From Pseudomonadota bacterium (GTDB lineage Bacteria > Pseudomonadota > Alphaproteobacteria > Caulobacterales > Caulobacteraceae), in the NCBI GenBank assembly GCA_023433585.1, contig JAEZCL010000070.1, positions 1 to 29,849 on the forward strand: a stretch of 29,849 nt of DNA. The letters run 5' to 3'. The notes under the pieces are model-generated. The model was not told where the DNA came from. It saw nothing but the letters and a program-made list of their open reading frames with translations, and searched no databases. This document shows positions 13,189-22,587 of this stretch, one piece after another. The translations under genes were made by a program, and so were the position numbers. How positions within the stretch are numbered: the stretch's first letter is position 1; each line of letters begins with the position of its first letter.

Positions 13189-15717
13189 TCAGGCCGCTGA
13201 AATCCGGTCGCTTTCTGCACCCGTGTCGGCGCCGGACAGGACCGCGCCCATGGCTTCGAACAGCCCGGCCAGGGTGATGGGCTTGGCCAGGTGGCCGTCG
13301 GCGCCGGCCTCGCGCCCGGCCTGGACGTGCTCGTCCATGGCGTTGGCGGTCAGCATCAGCACCGGCGTGCGCGCGCGGCCCGCGCCCGCCTCCAGCCGGC
13401 GGATCTCGCGGGTCGCGGTCAGGCCGTCCATGACCGGCATCTGCATGTCCATCAGCACCATGTCCCAGTCCCCGGCCGCATAGGCGTCCAGCGCCGCCTG
13501 GCCGTTCTCGACCGCCGTCAGCGCCACGGCCGTCTGGGACAGCATCACCTCCACCACCTTGCGGTTGGCGGGATGGTCGTCAGCCAGCAGCACCCTCAGC
13601 GGCAGGGTGGATATCTCGGCCCGGCCCATGGGCGCGGCCGGGGCCGTCGTCGCCGCCTCGGCGGGCGGCAGGGGAATCTCGAACCAGAACGTCGCGCCCG
13701 CGCCCGGCGTGCTGTCGCAGTCCATCGCCCCGCCCATCAGCCGCGCCAGGTCGCGCGAAATCGCCAAGCCCAGGCCGGTGCCGCCGAACCGGCGGGTGAT
13801 CGAGCCGTCCGCCTGCTGGAAGCGGCCGAAGATGCGGGCCTTCTGCTCGGCGTCAAAACCGATGCCGGTGTCGGTCACGGTGAAGCGGACCCGGTCCCCC
13901 GTTCCCGGCGCCACGGTCAGGGTGATGGCGCCCTTGTGCGTGAATTTCAGGGCGTTGGAGACCAGGTTGGCCAGGATCTGGCGCACCCGCACCGCGTCTC
14001 CGTCCACCACCCGGTCCAGCGCCGGGTCGATGCGCGCGTCCAGCAGCACGTCCTTCTCCTCGGCGCGCAGCCGCCACAGGACGGCGATGTCGCGCACCGT
14101 CTCGCCCAGATGGAACGGGGCGCGCTCCACGGCGATCTGGCCGGACTCGATCTTGGCGCTGTCCAGGATGTCGGACAGCAGCCGTTCCAGGGTCTTGCCC
14201 GAGGTGCGGATGACCTCGGCCATCTCGTGCTCGCGCGGCTTCAGCTCGGCGCGCGACAGGGCGTCGGCCATGGCCACGACCCCGTTCAGGGGCGTCCTGA
14301 TCTCGTGGCTCATGTTGGCCAGGAAGGCGGACTTGGCGGCGCTGGCCTCCTGCGCCCGGCGGCGGGAGTCCTTCAGGTTGCGGCTCTGGCGCACCTGCCA
14401 GATCAGCACCCCGGCCGCGCACAGCAGGAACAGCAGGGCGATGCCGACGATCCAGCGCTGGGCCTGGATCATGTCGTGCTGAAGATCAGCGTTGGCCTGG
14501 ATGACCTCCAGTTGGCGGCGGCGTTCGTCCAACTGGGCCTGCATGTCGCCGGTGACCTGGCCGATGCCGGCGCTGAACCGGCGCGCGGTGGCGATCTCGT
14601 TGGCGATGAAATGATCGCGCAGAGCCTGATAGGCCGCGTCCGGGCGGCCTTGCGCGAACAGCAGCTCGGCCTCCGCCAGGGGCGTGCGCGACACCCCTTC
14701 CTCGCGGAACTCGCCCCGCTCGGTCAGGGCGCGGATCAGCGCCAGGTCGCGCGCGGCGGCTTCGGGCCGGCCCAGCCGCGCATGGGCGACGGCGCGGCGC
14801 GGCAGCATCTGCGGCGCCAGGAAGGCGGCGGCGCCCAGGTCATGGCCGTAGGGCTCCAGACACGCCAGCACATCGCCCCACGCCTGACGCGCCTCGGCGG
14901 TCATGGCGCACAGATTGGCGTCATAGACGATCAGGCTCTCCAGCCCCGAGCGCACGGCCAGCCTGTGGTGCGCCTCATAGAGCGCGTCCGCCGTCGTCGT
15001 GTCGCCCATATGCGCCGACAGCCGCGCCAGATTGTACAGGCTGTCGAAATCCGGGCGCGGATAGGCCGGGTCGGCATAGTCGATCTCGAACCGTCCAAAG
15101 GCTGCGGCGGCCCCGGCCACGTCGTTCAGCTTCATCAGCCCCATGCCGGTCATCTCCCACAATCCGGCATGGGCGGTGCGGGCGTAGGGGTCGGAATCGG
15201 GGATGCGGCTGTCCATCTCGCCCAGCCGCTCCAGCCCCTCGCCGATCTGGTCCTGGTCCATCAGGGCCAGGGCGTGGATGCGCACCGCGTGGGACCGGAC
15301 GAACCAGTCCTCGGCGGTGTCGGCGATGCGGCCCACCTCTTCGGCCACCGTGGTCTCGCCCTCGTCATAGCGGATGGTCAGGGCGTTCAGCCGGGCGATG
15401 GCCGCATAGCGCTCGTCCTCCAGCCGCCCCGCAGCGGCTTCCAGGCGTCCGTTCCACAGTTTGGCCTGCTCGAAATCCCCCTGGTTCAGGACCGTCCAGG
15501 TCACATGGTGGAGCCGGTTCAGCCCTTCGCGGTCATGGCGCGCCATGGCCTCGCGGCCGAAGGCGTAGAGGTCGTCGAAGGTGACCGAACCGGCCCGCGC
15601 CTCGACGGCGACGGACAGGTCCATGACGGTGCGGCGGGGGACTTCCGCCCGAGCCCCATCGAGGGCCGCGAGCGCGACAAGCAGGGCGGCGACGACGGCG
15701 CCTGAAACTCTGAACAT
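13189..15717 (-). CDS. Hybrid sensor histidine kinase/response regulator
   Basis: A membrane hybrid kinase of about 842 aa. A signal peptide or first membrane segment (VSGAVVAALLVALAALDGA) is followed by a roughly 390-residue periplasmic region rich in TPR-like helical pairs. Next come a membrane helix (WIVGIALLFLLCAAGVLIW), the dimerisation domain with the phosphorylated His in NMSHEIRTPLNG, and an ATPase with NLVSNALKFTHKG, DTGIGFD and GGTGLGLAIS. The C-terminal receiver starts at VLLADDHPANRK and has its phospho-accepting Asp in LMDMQMPVMDG. No histidine phosphotransfer domain follows, so a separate one is expected. I chose the ATG at 15717, with AGGG upstream; an in-frame ATG at 15747 would add ten residues before the signal sequence. 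Before the transposon arrived it lay 36 bp from the recA SOS box, in the same direction. Its signal is unknown. Confidence 0.93.
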   Translation of the reverse strand: MFRVSGAVVAALLVALAALDGARAEVPRRTVMDLSVAVEARAGSVTFDDLYAFGREAMARHDREGLNRLHHVTWTVLNQGDFEQAKLWNGRLEAAAGRLEDERYAAIARLNALTIRYDEGETTVAEEVGRIADTAEDWFVRSHAVRIHALALMDQDQIGEGLERLGEMDSRIPDSDPYARTAHAGLWEMTGMGLMKLNDVAGAAAAFGRFEIDYADPAYPRPDFDSLYNLARLSAHMGDTTTADALYEAHHRLAVRSGLESLIVYDANLCAMTAEARQAWGDVLACLEPYGHDLGAAAFLAPQMLPRRAVAHARLGRPEAAARDLALIRALTERGEFREEGVSRTPLAEAELLFAQGRPDAAYQALRDHFIANEIATARRFSAGIGQVTGDMQAQLDERRRQLEVIQANADLQHDMIQAQRWIVGIALLFLLCAAGVLIWQVRQSRNLKDSRRRAQEASAAKSAFLANMSHEIRTPLNGVVAMADALSRAELKPREHEMAEVIRTSGKTLERLLSDILDSAKIESGQIAVERAPFHLGETVRDIAVLWRLRAEEKDVLLDARIDPALDRVVDGDAVRVRQILANLVSNALKFTHKGAITLTVAPGTGDRVRFTVTDTGIGFDAEQKARIFGRFQQADGSITRRFGGTGLGLAISRDLARLMGGAMDCDSTPGAGATFWFEIPLPPAEAATTAPAAPMGRAEISTLPLRVLLADDHPANRKVVEVMLSQTAVALTAVENGQAALDAYAAGDWDMVLMDMQMPVMDGLTATREIRRLEAGAGRARTPVLMLTANAMDEHVQAGREAGADGHLAKPITLAGLFEAMGAVLSGADTGAESDRISAA

Positions 15718-15973
15718 GGGAACCGGACCCTGAAGAACGGCCGCCATCCTGACATGGTGAATGTTTCACAAGGCTTAGCGCGATCCATGGGGCGCGCGGG
15801 TCTGTGACATCTTCTCCGGCCCCGGAGAAAATCCGGGCGATTCCAACGCGATGAAAAAGCGTCACCAAACCATCGCACCGCCGTCACCCAGCTTGCGCCG
15901 AGGCGTCATGAAGCCCCGCTAACCCCGCATCGAACGCCGGTCCTCCTCACCGGCGCATCGGGGATCAAGCACC

Positions 15974-18823
15974 ATGACCACCATGAAATTCACCACCGGC
16001 CTGCGCCTCGGCGCCTCCGCGCTCGCCCTCGTCACGGCGCTGGGCGCCGCGCCGGCCCTGGCGCAGACCGCCGCGCTCAACACGAACGCCGCATCCACGG
16101 CCCAGAGCGTCATCACCGGCCGCGTGTCCGACCAGAACGGCGCGGGCCTGCCCGGCGCCCGGGTGACCGTCCGTGAAACCGGCGCGGTCGTCGCCACCGA
16201 CCGCCAGGGCCGCTACATCCTGCCCTGGACCGCCACCGGCCAGGCCACCATCGAGGTGGACTATCTGGGTCTGCCCACCGCCGTGCGCGTGATCGACGCG
16301 ACCGCCGGCGTCGCCAATGTGGCCGACATCGTGGTGGCCCGCGCCACAGAGGTGGCCGAGGTGGTCATCATCGGCTCCATTTCAGACGGTCAGGCCCGCG
16401 CCCTGAACCAGCAGCGCACCGCCGACAACACCACCAATGTGGTGTCTTCCGACTCCATCGGCCGCTTCCCCGACACCAACATCGCCGAGGCGCTGCAGCG
16501 CGTGCCGGGCATCGGCGTCGAGCGCGACCAGGGCGAAGGCAATTTCGTCAGCCTGCGCGGCGCCCCGGCGGCCTTCACCTCCATCACCGTGGACGGCGTC
16601 TCCATGCCTTCCACCAGTCCCGACACCCGCGCGGTGGACCTGGGAACCCTACCTTCGGACGTGGTCAATGCGCTGGAGGTCAACAAGACCCTGCTGCCGG
16701 ATCAGGAAGCGGATTCCATCGCCGGCTCCATCAATCTGGTCACCCGCTCGCCCTTCGACGACCCGCGCCTGCGCATCCGCGCCAATGCGGGCATGAGCCA
16801 CAACGAAATGGGCGACACCAACGACGAGCGCCTGGGCCTGACCGTCTCCAACGTCTTCGGGCCCGACGCTCAGTTCGGCGCCCTGCTGTCGGCCAGCTAC
16901 GCCCAGACCGACCGCCGCGTGGACAACATCGAATCCGTCTGGGACATCATCGAGGACGTCAACGGCGACGACATGCTCGGCGTGCCGGAGCAGGAGTTCA
17001 AGGACTACGAGACCCGCCGCGAGCGGCTCAGCCTGACCGGCGCCCTGGAATATCGTCCCGACGCCCTGAACCGCTTCTTCCTGCGCGGAACCTGGGCGCA
17101 GCGCACCGACGACGAGTTCCGCAACCTGCTGGCCATCGTCTATGAGGACGGCGACATCCAGCCCGGCGCCACCGAGCAGCAGGCGTCCTGGGACGGGGCC
17201 CGCTTCGCCCGCGAATTCCGCCACCGGGTGGTGCGCGACGAGAGCCTGTCCATCAGCGCCGGCGGCGAGCACGACCTGGAAAACATGTCGGTGGACTACA
17301 CCGTCTCGTTCGCCCGGGGCGAACAGACTTATCCCAATCGTCAGCAGCTGCTGTTCCGCTCAGGCTCGAACTACGACCTCAGCTATGATTTCTCGGGCGA
17401 CCACGACAACCCGGACCTGTCGCTGTTCACTTCCAACGAGCACCTGGACCCGTCGAACTACAGCTTCCGCGAACATGTGAACCGCTGGTCCGACACCCTG
17501 CAGGAAGAGTGGGCCGCCCAGGTCAATGTGACCGTGCCCACCGTCCTGTTCGACCAGGCGGCGGAGTGGAAATTCGGCGCCCGCGTGCGTCTGCGCGACA
17601 TCGAGGCGGACGAGGAAAGCTATCGCACCCGGGACGCCTCGGCCAACCCCGGCGTCAGCTTCGCCGACCTGATGTCGGCCGAGGAATCGCGCAACTTCGA
17701 CTACCACCTGGGCTGGAAATACGACCCGCGTCAGACCCTGGATTATTTCGACCGCCAGGGTCCGCTGACCATCGCCGACCCGGACAACCGCCGCATCCCG
17801 AACTCGACCACGACCGACTACACCGCCGAGGAGAACATCTACGCCGCCTACGGCATGACCCGCATCCAGTTCGACCGGGCCAATCTGATCCTGGGCCTGC
17901 GCGTGGAGCACACCGAGTTCGAGGGCGCTGCGCCCCAGTTCAACGAGGACGACGACAGCTTCACCATCAGCAGCTTCTCGCGCAGCTACACCGAGGTCTT
18001 CCCCAACGCGACCCTGCGCTACGCCTTCAGCGACAATCTGATCGGCCGCGCCGCCATCACCCGCGGCATCGCGCGTCCGCGCTATCGCGACAATGTCCCG
18101 CGCCTGGCCGAAAGCGGCGACCGGGGCGTGGGCAACCGCGTCACCGTGAACGCGGGCAACCCGGACCTGAACCCCACCCTGTCCAACAATTTCGACGCCA
18201 GCCTGGAGTACTATTTCCAGCCGCTGGGCGTGGTTTCGGCGGGCGTGTTCTACAAGGACCTGCAGGACTATGTCTTTGAACTGACGTCCGAAGGGACCTA
18301 CGCCGGGACCGAGGCCGACATCACCCGGCCCGAGAACGCGCCGGACGGCCATATCACCGGCATCGAGCTGAACTATCAGCAGCAGTTCGCCTTCCTGCCG
18401 GGCTGGCTGTCGGGCTTCGGGATGGCGGCCAACTACACCTGGACGGACGCGGAGATGACCCTGCCCTTCGCGGCGCCGGGCCGGACCGGCAAGGTGGGCC
18501 TGCCCAACCAGTCGGACACCACCGTGAACCTGTCGGTCTTCTATGAGACCAGCCGCTTCAACGCGCGCCTGGCCTGGACCGACCGCAGCGACTTCATCCA
18601 GGAGTTCAACTACGAAGACCCGCGCCTGGACATCTATTGGGAAGGCCGCTCGCAGCTGGACTTCACCGCCGACTTCGACGTGACCGACCGGGTGAACCTC
18701 TATTTCGAGGCCAAGAACCTGACGGACTCCGAGGGCGTGCGCTACGCCGGCGACCGCTCGCGTCCCACCGAGCGCGAACGCTTCGGCCAGCTGCTGTTCG
18801 CGGGCGTCCGCGTGAACTTCTAG
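15974..18823 (+). CDS. TonB-dependent receptor with carboxypeptidase-regulatory-like N-terminus
   Basis: A 949-aa outer-membrane active transporter powered by TonB-ExbBD. The signal peptide ends near LGAAPALAQ. A small regulatory-like beta domain follows (VITGRVSDQNGAGLPGARVT to about residue 120), then the plug (DSIGRFPDTNIAEALQRVPG, FVSLRGAPAAFTSITVDGV). The rest is a 22-strand-type barrel ending in the terminal aromatic signature LLFAGVRVNF. This subtype, abundant in Caulobacterales, usually imports plant oligosaccharides. A GH10 xylanase gene lies 0.75 kb downstream, which suggests a xylan-derived substrate, though the two are convergent and not one operon. GGGGA precedes the ATG at 15974, and MKF at 15983 is an alternative start. 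A strong terminator follows the gene. It is divergent from the histidine kinase, with 226-256 bp between them. Confidence 0.94.
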   Translation: MTTMKFTTGLRLGASALALVTALGAAPALAQTAALNTNAASTAQSVITGRVSDQNGAGLPGARVTVRETGAVVATDRQGRYILPWTATGQATIEVDYLGLPTAVRVIDATAGVANVADIVVARATEVAEVVIIGSISDGQARALNQQRTADNTTNVVSSDSIGRFPDTNIAEALQRVPGIGVERDQGEGNFVSLRGAPAAFTSITVDGVSMPSTSPDTRAVDLGTLPSDVVNALEVNKTLLPDQEADSIAGSINLVTRSPFDDPRLRIRANAGMSHNEMGDTNDERLGLTVSNVFGPDAQFGALLSASYAQTDRRVDNIESVWDIIEDVNGDDMLGVPEQEFKDYETRRERLSLTGALEYRPDALNRFFLRGTWAQRTDDEFRNLLAIVYEDGDIQPGATEQQASWDGARFAREFRHRVVRDESLSISAGGEHDLENMSVDYTVSFARGEQTYPNRQQLLFRSGSNYDLSYDFSGDHDNPDLSLFTSNEHLDPSNYSFREHVNRWSDTLQEEWAAQVNVTVPTVLFDQAAEWKFGARVRLRDIEADEESYRTRDASANPGVSFADLMSAEESRNFDYHLGWKYDPRQTLDYFDRQGPLTIADPDNRRIPNSTTTDYTAEENIYAAYGMTRIQFDRANLILGLRVEHTEFEGAAPQFNEDDDSFTISSFSRSYTEVFPNATLRYAFSDNLIGRAAITRGIARPRYRDNVPRLAESGDRGVGNRVTVNAGNPDLNPTLSNNFDASLEYYFQPLGVVSAGVFYKDLQDYVFELTSEGTYAGTEADITRPENAPDGHITGIELNYQQQFAFLPGWLSGFGMAANYTWTDAEMTLPFAAPGRTGKVGLPNQSDTTVNLSVFYETSRFNARLAWTDRSDFIQEFNYEDPRLDIYWEGRSQLDFTADFDVTDRVNLYFEAKNLTDSEGVRYAGDRSRPTERERFGQLLFAGVRVNF

Positions 18824-18847
18824 GGCTTCAGCTACACTCCCCGAACT

Positions 18848-18883
18848 GGGGCGGAAGGGTTTGCCCTTCCGCCCCTTTCTTTT
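18848..18883 (+). terminator. Rho-independent terminator of TonB receptor gene
   Basis: GGGGCGGAAGGG, a TTTG loop and CCCTTCCGCCCC make a perfect 12-bp stem, followed by TTTCTTTT. It lies 25 bp after the receptor stop codon. Confidence 0.92.
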
Positions 18884-18890
18884 GGCCGGG

Positions 18891-19574
18891 TCAGGCGTCG
18901 CGCACGGCGATCAAGGATTTGGTCAGGCCCAGAACCACCTCGTCGTGATGCGCCGCATCGGGATAGAGAAACCGGAACTGCGTCTTGTCCAGCAGGCGGG
19001 CGTGCTGGACGCCGCGCATGGCCTCGCCCATGTCGGCGGCCCTCTCCACGAACCCATGGCGCCGCCTCAGCAGGGCCTTCGCCCGGCTCTGCTCGGAACG
19101 CCAGTGAAAGAACGGGGCCGAAAAATGCGGCTCGATGGGGAACCAGAAATAGGGCGTCTGGACGTAGTAGCGCGGCGCCAGGCGGCGGCACTCGCGGGCG
19201 AACGCCTCCATCCGCTCCCAGTCCCCCACATGCTCGATCACCGAGTTGGAATGGACCATGTCGAAGGCGTGGTCGGCATAGTGCGCCAGGTCGCAGGCGT
19301 CGCCGTCCACCACCGTGAACAGGGTCTCGTCCCAGACGTCATCCACCCCGCCCGGATTGACCAGGGTGATATGCACGCCCTTGTCCGCCAGCATCTCCCG
19401 ATCGAACAGGCGCCAGTAATTGGCCTCGCCGCCCAGGTCGACGATGCGGCAGCCGCCGGTTTCAGCGTGGACCCTGGCGATCATCTCCACCACCCGCCGG
19501 CCGCGCGCGCGACGGAACCGGGACACCAGCGAGTCCGGGTTGTCGTTGTCCTGCAGGGCGTGGATCAGGTTCAT
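18891..19574 (-). CDS. Class I SAM-dependent methyltransferase
   Basis: A 227-aa Rossmann-fold methyltransferase. Motif I is CRIVDLGGEANYW (residues 41-53), the acidic loop is VDGDACDLAHY, and the post-motif segment is FDMVHSNSVIEHVGDWERME, matching the Methyltransf_11/25 type. The end of the protein (PYFWFPIEPHFSAPFFHW) is rich in aromatic residues and may form the substrate pocket. The substrate is not evident; lipid, glycan or small-molecule methylation are all possible. Its ATG overlaps the stop of the upstream GH10 xylanase (ATGA), so the two are translated together, an unusual pairing. The region downstream carries the receptor terminator of the opposite strand. Confidence 0.85.
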   Translation of the reverse strand: MNLIHALQDNDNPDSLVSRFRRARGRRVVEMIARVHAETGGCRIVDLGGEANYWRLFDREMLADKGVHITLVNPGGVDDVWDETLFTVVDGDACDLAHYADHAFDMVHSNSVIEHVGDWERMEAFARECRRLAPRYYVQTPYFWFPIEPHFSAPFFHWRSEQSRAKALLRRRHGFVERAADMGEAMRGVQHARLLDKTQFRFLYPDAAHHDEVVLGLTKSLIAVRDA

Positions 19575-20641
19575 GATGCGTCTCCGAACGCGGACTGGAC
19601 CTGGCCCAGCATGGCCTTGGGCCGTCCCAGCCAGTCGAACAGCAGCGGCTCGTCACGGCCGTCGTCCCAGTCGCCCCGGCGCAGCCAGGAATCCCGGTCG
19701 CGCACCCCCCACAGAGTGAAGGCGAACTGCTGGGCCCGGGGCAGCGCCGCAAACGCCTCGGCGATCTCTCGGGTGCGCTCCAGCTGCAGCGCCCGGCGCC
19801 GCTCCACGCTGGTGAAATCCCCGCGTTTGCGGCCGAAGGACACGTCCAGTTCGGACACATGGATGGGCAGGCCGAACTGGGCCAGTTCGCCCATGAAGCG
19901 CGCCGCCTCGCCCGGCTTCAGGTCATAATCCAGGTGCGATTGCGTCCCCAGCCCGCCGATGGGAACACCCTGGCCCAGCAGCCGCTCCACCAGCCGCAGG
20001 AAGGTCGCGCCCTTTCGCGGCAGGTGCTCCAGATTGTAGTCATTGATGAACAGCACCGCGTCCGGGTCCGTCTCGGCGGCGATCTCGAAGGCGCGGCGGA
20101 TGTAGCCGTCGTGCCCGAAGCGCCGCGACCAGTGGCAGTCGCGCAGGCCGTCCCCGTCCTCGGCCACCGCCTCATTGACCACGTCCCACCCGGTGACGCG
20201 GCCGCGATAGCGGGCCATGACCGTGCGGATGTAGCGGTCGTGCTCTTCGGCGAAGCGCCGCTCGTCCAGGCCCTCGAAATAGTCCCGCCCCTGGGAATAC
20301 CAGATCAGCGTCGTCCCAAAGAGGGCCATGCCGTTCGCCTCGGCGAAGTCGGCCACCGCGTCCGGCGCCGTCCAGCGATAGCGGCCGCCGTCCAGGATGT
20401 ACTCCATCTTCATCTCCCACTCCGGCGTGAACTGGGAGAAGTGCGTCGTGGCCAGCTGGACCCATTGCGGATCACCGAACTGGTCCGTCATGGCGCAGGT
20501 TCCGACGGGGAACGGGGCGACGTCCTTCAGCGGCCGGACCGGCCCCTGCATCACCTGGGACGCGGCCGGGCGGCCGTCGCAGGCGGCCAGGGCCAGGGTC
20601 GAGGCCAGAAGGGCGCGGCGGTTCATAGTCGGCTGGATCAT
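19571..20641 (-). CDS. GH10 endo-1,4-beta-xylanase (lipoprotein)
   Basis: This enzyme cleaves internal beta-1,4 bonds of xylan with retention. The 356-aa protein has a catalytic (beta/alpha)8 barrel typical of GH10: WDVVNEAV contains the acid/base Glu and HVSELDVSF the nucleophile Glu. TLIWYSQ, GTQSHLD and FTLWGVRDRDSWLR are further GH10 landmarks. The N-terminus MNRRALLASTLALAAC has a twin-arginine-like start and a lipobox ending in Cys, so it is probably a lipoprotein anchored in the envelope. The frame starts at the ATG at 20641, but the ATG at 20626 (MNRRALL) is equally plausible and gives the cleaner signal peptide. It precedes a methyltransferase with a four-base overlap. With the nearby TonB receptor it suggests xylan or xylo-oligosaccharide use. 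Confidence 0.93.
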   Translation of the reverse strand: MIQPTMNRRALLASTLALAACDGRPAASQVMQGPVRPLKDVAPFPVGTCAMTDQFGDPQWVQLATTHFSQFTPEWEMKMEYILDGGRYRWTAPDAVADFAEANGMALFGTTLIWYSQGRDYFEGLDERRFAEEHDRYIRTVMARYRGRVTGWDVVNEAVAEDGDGLRDCHWSRRFGHDGYIRRAFEIAAETDPDAVLFINDYNLEHLPRKGATFLRLVERLLGQGVPIGGLGTQSHLDYDLKPGEAARFMGELAQFGLPIHVSELDVSFGRKRGDFTSVERRRALQLERTREIAEAFAALPRAQQFAFTLWGVRDRDSWLRRGDWDDGRDEPLLFDWLGRPKAMLGQVQSAFGDAS

Positions 20642-20682
20642 GCCCCCGCGTCTGCAATATCCGCGCCATGGATTCGCGCCGG

Positions 20683-20721
20683 AAACGAGAAACGCCCGCC
20701 CCGGCGAGCGGGACGGGCGTT
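20683..20721 (-). terminator. Terminator downstream of mucR
   Basis: On the minus strand AACGCCCG (20721-20714) pairs perfectly with CGGGCGTT (20698-20691), extended inside by CCCG/CGGG after a mismatch. The tail is TTTCTCGTTT. It lies 24 bp after the mucR stop codon. Confidence 0.7.
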
Positions 20722-20744
20722 CCAGAATCGGATCGCGCGGCGGC

Positions 20745-21173
20745 TTACTTGGCGCGGGTGCGGCGGGCGGGTTTGCGGCCGCCCTGGCCCAGGCCCATCT
20801 GCTTGGCCAGCTCCGAGCGCGCCTTGGCGTAGTTCGGGGCGACCATCGGATAGTCCTTGGGCAGGCCCCACTTGGCCCGGTAATCCTCGGGGCTCATGTC
20901 GTACTTGGTGCGCAGGTGCCGCTTCAGCGACTTGAACTTGCGCCCGTCCTCCAGGCAGATCAGGAAGTCCGGCGTGATCGACTTCCTGATCGACACGGCC
21001 GGCTCCTGCGGCTCGGGCTCGGGCTGGGCGCCGCCGGCCTTCACGGTCGCCAGGGCGGCATGGACGCTCTGAATGACGCCGGGCAAGGCGTCGGCGTCGA
21101 CATTGTTGTTGCCGACGTAGGCCGAAACGATGTCGGCGGTCATCTCCATCAATTCAGACGTTTCGTCCATCAT
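20745..21173 (-). CDS. mucR: MucR/Ros-family transcriptional regulator
   Basis: A 142-aa global regulator; in Caulobacter, MucR proteins control cell-cycle and surface genes by binding AT-rich DNA. The N-terminal part (ETSELMEMTADIVSAYVGNN) is the oligomerisation region. The DNA-binding domain reads ICLEDGRKFKSLKRHLRTKY, then DMSPEDYRAKWGLPKDYPMV and APNYAKARSELAKQMGLG. The second zinc-binding cysteine of Ros is replaced here (CLED), as in several MucR proteins. The tail is basic (GGRKPARRTRAK). I chose the ATG at 21173, with GGAAG five bases upstream; the in-frame start at 21242 has no such site. The upstream gap contains an AT-rich patch (about 21240-21265) that would suit a MucR site and autoregulation. 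A terminator follows. Confidence 0.95.
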   Translation of the reverse strand: MMDETSELMEMTADIVSAYVGNNNVDADALPGVIQSVHAALATVKAGGAQPEPEPQEPAVSIRKSITPDFLICLEDGRKFKSLKRHLRTKYDMSPEDYRAKWGLPKDYPMVAPNYAKARSELAKQMGLGQGGRKPARRTRAK

Positions 21174-21338
21174 CGTGCTTCCATTATTCTGTTTGACTGC
21201 ATCAGGTCGAAGCGGACCGCCGCTCCCATCACATGCCGCCAATATAGTTGTTTCTATTGTTTATCAACCGGCAAAAGCCGCAGAAGCGACGCAGGGTCTG
21301 CGGCCGGTCTATTGCCCATCCTGGACTGAAAAAGCGGT

Positions 21339-22556
21339 TCAGCGGCCGAAATTCTCGGCCAGCGCCAGCATGGCGGCCCGTTCAGGGGCCGAATATTCGT
21401 CCAGAGCCTCTTCATCGCCCGCGCGGATGGCCTGCATCAGCGCCGGCGTCAGCGCCGACGACAGGGACCAGTTCCAGTAACGCAGCACCGTCTGGGCCCG
21501 ATCAACCGCGAACATCTCATAGGTGACCATGACCCGCTCCCAGGTCGGATCCCAGTTGCCCTCGGGCGTCATTTCGGGACGGCGCATGGAGCGCCACAGG
21601 CCCTGAAGATCGCCCTTGCTCAGGCCGGTCGCCTTGCACAGGATCGCCAGGGGCTCGCCGCCGGGGTCGCCGAGGATCTTGGCCCCGGTCAGGGGCTTGA
21701 CCCCCGCCAGATACGAGATCTCGGCGGCCAGTTCGCGGGTCAGGCCGCCGGACGCAGCCGCCGACACGGCGTGCTCCAGGCTGTCATAGGGGCTCTTTTC
21801 GATCGCCGCGCGGTTCCTCTGTCGCCGCTCGATGAACTGCAGGGCCTTGCGCGACACCGGATCCTGCCAGCCTTCCTCGGCGGCCATGGCGAAGACGTCC
21901 TCGACCACCTCCTGCATCACCTCGCGCGACACCGCGAAGCGCTGCAGGATGACGCGCCGTTCGTCCGGCCCGCACCACCAGAACATCACATAGGCACTCG
22001 AGGGCCGCATCTCCGGGCGGCGCAGCAGGTGCTGGCACAGGCTGCGCTCAGTGCGGCTCAGGCTGACGACGGCCTCGACCCCCGGCTGCGACAGGCGCGC
22101 CGTGGTGTTGCGCAGGATCGCCTCGATCACCGCCGTTTCGTTATGGGCCAGCAGGGCGTCGGTCACCACCTCGGACAGGTTGCGCCGCGCCGCCAGCAGG
22201 AAGCGGTGCTCCGGCCCCGTGTCGCGGGCGCAGGCCGCCAGATCGGCATCGTTCAGGGCGGCGCACTGTTCGATCAGTATGCCCGCGACCTCGGGTTCAT
22301 CGCGCAGCAGAAGCCGCGCCAGGCTGTCGGGAATTTCGCCCAGGGGCGCCAGACGGGCGGCGACGCGGCGGCGGTCCTCCGGCGCGGCCAGACGCAGCAT
22401 CTCCACCAGGAGATCGCCCGTCACCGCCCGCTCGAAGGCGTTCACCCGGCTGGCGGGCAGCGACACTACATCGGCCAGACGCTTCAACAGCGCATGGCGC
22501 GCGCGCGGCCCCGGCGAGGGCGCGCCTTCGGCGGATGTGGCCGCAGGCTCGGACAT
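21339..22556 (-). CDS. DUF2336 domain-containing protein
   Basis: A 405-aa mostly helical protein of the DUF2336 family, common in Caulobacterales and other alphaproteobacteria and of unknown function. HEAT-like helix pairs run through residues 60-230 (LARLLLRDEPEVAGILIEQC, then NLSEVVTDALLAHNETAVIE, then LCQHLLRRPEM). The C-terminal half holds TRELAAEISYLAGVKPLTGA and the aromatic stretch YWNWSLSSALTPALMQAI. No signal peptide or membrane segment is seen, so it is cytoplasmic. Start at the ATG at 22556. It lies between mucR and vapBC on the same strand, with gaps of 165 bp to mucR and 31 bp to the toxin gene, so no tight operon is evident. In Caulobacter relatives, members of this family are often found near cell-cycle and flagellar genes. 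No function can be assigned here. Confidence 0.85.
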   Translation of the reverse strand: MSEPAATSAEGAPSPGPRARHALLKRLADVVSLPASRVNAFERAVTGDLLVEMLRLAAPEDRRRVAARLAPLGEIPDSLARLLLRDEPEVAGILIEQCAALNDADLAACARDTGPEHRFLLAARRNLSEVVTDALLAHNETAVIEAILRNTTARLSQPGVEAVVSLSRTERSLCQHLLRRPEMRPSSAYVMFWWCGPDERRVILQRFAVSREVMQEVVEDVFAMAAEEGWQDPVSRKALQFIERRQRNRAAIEKSPYDSLEHAVSAAASGGLTRELAAEISYLAGVKPLTGAKILGDPGGEPLAILCKATGLSKGDLQGLWRSMRRPEMTPEGNWDPTWERVMVTYEMFAVDRAQTVLRYWNWSLSSALTPALMQAIRAGDEEALDEYSAPERAAMLALAENFGR

Positions 22557-22587
22557 GTCGGGCCGACCCTAAACCCGGTTCGGTTAA

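Noticed and set aside
13016..13483. 155-aa plus-strand frame across the right end
   Set aside because: It crosses the terminal repeat and runs antisense into the kinase gene; it is a chance frame in GC-rich DNA.
13291..15705. 804-aa plus-strand frame opposite the kinase
   Set aside because: Low-complexity arginine, glycine and histidine composition with no domain; a mirror frame of a GC-rich gene.
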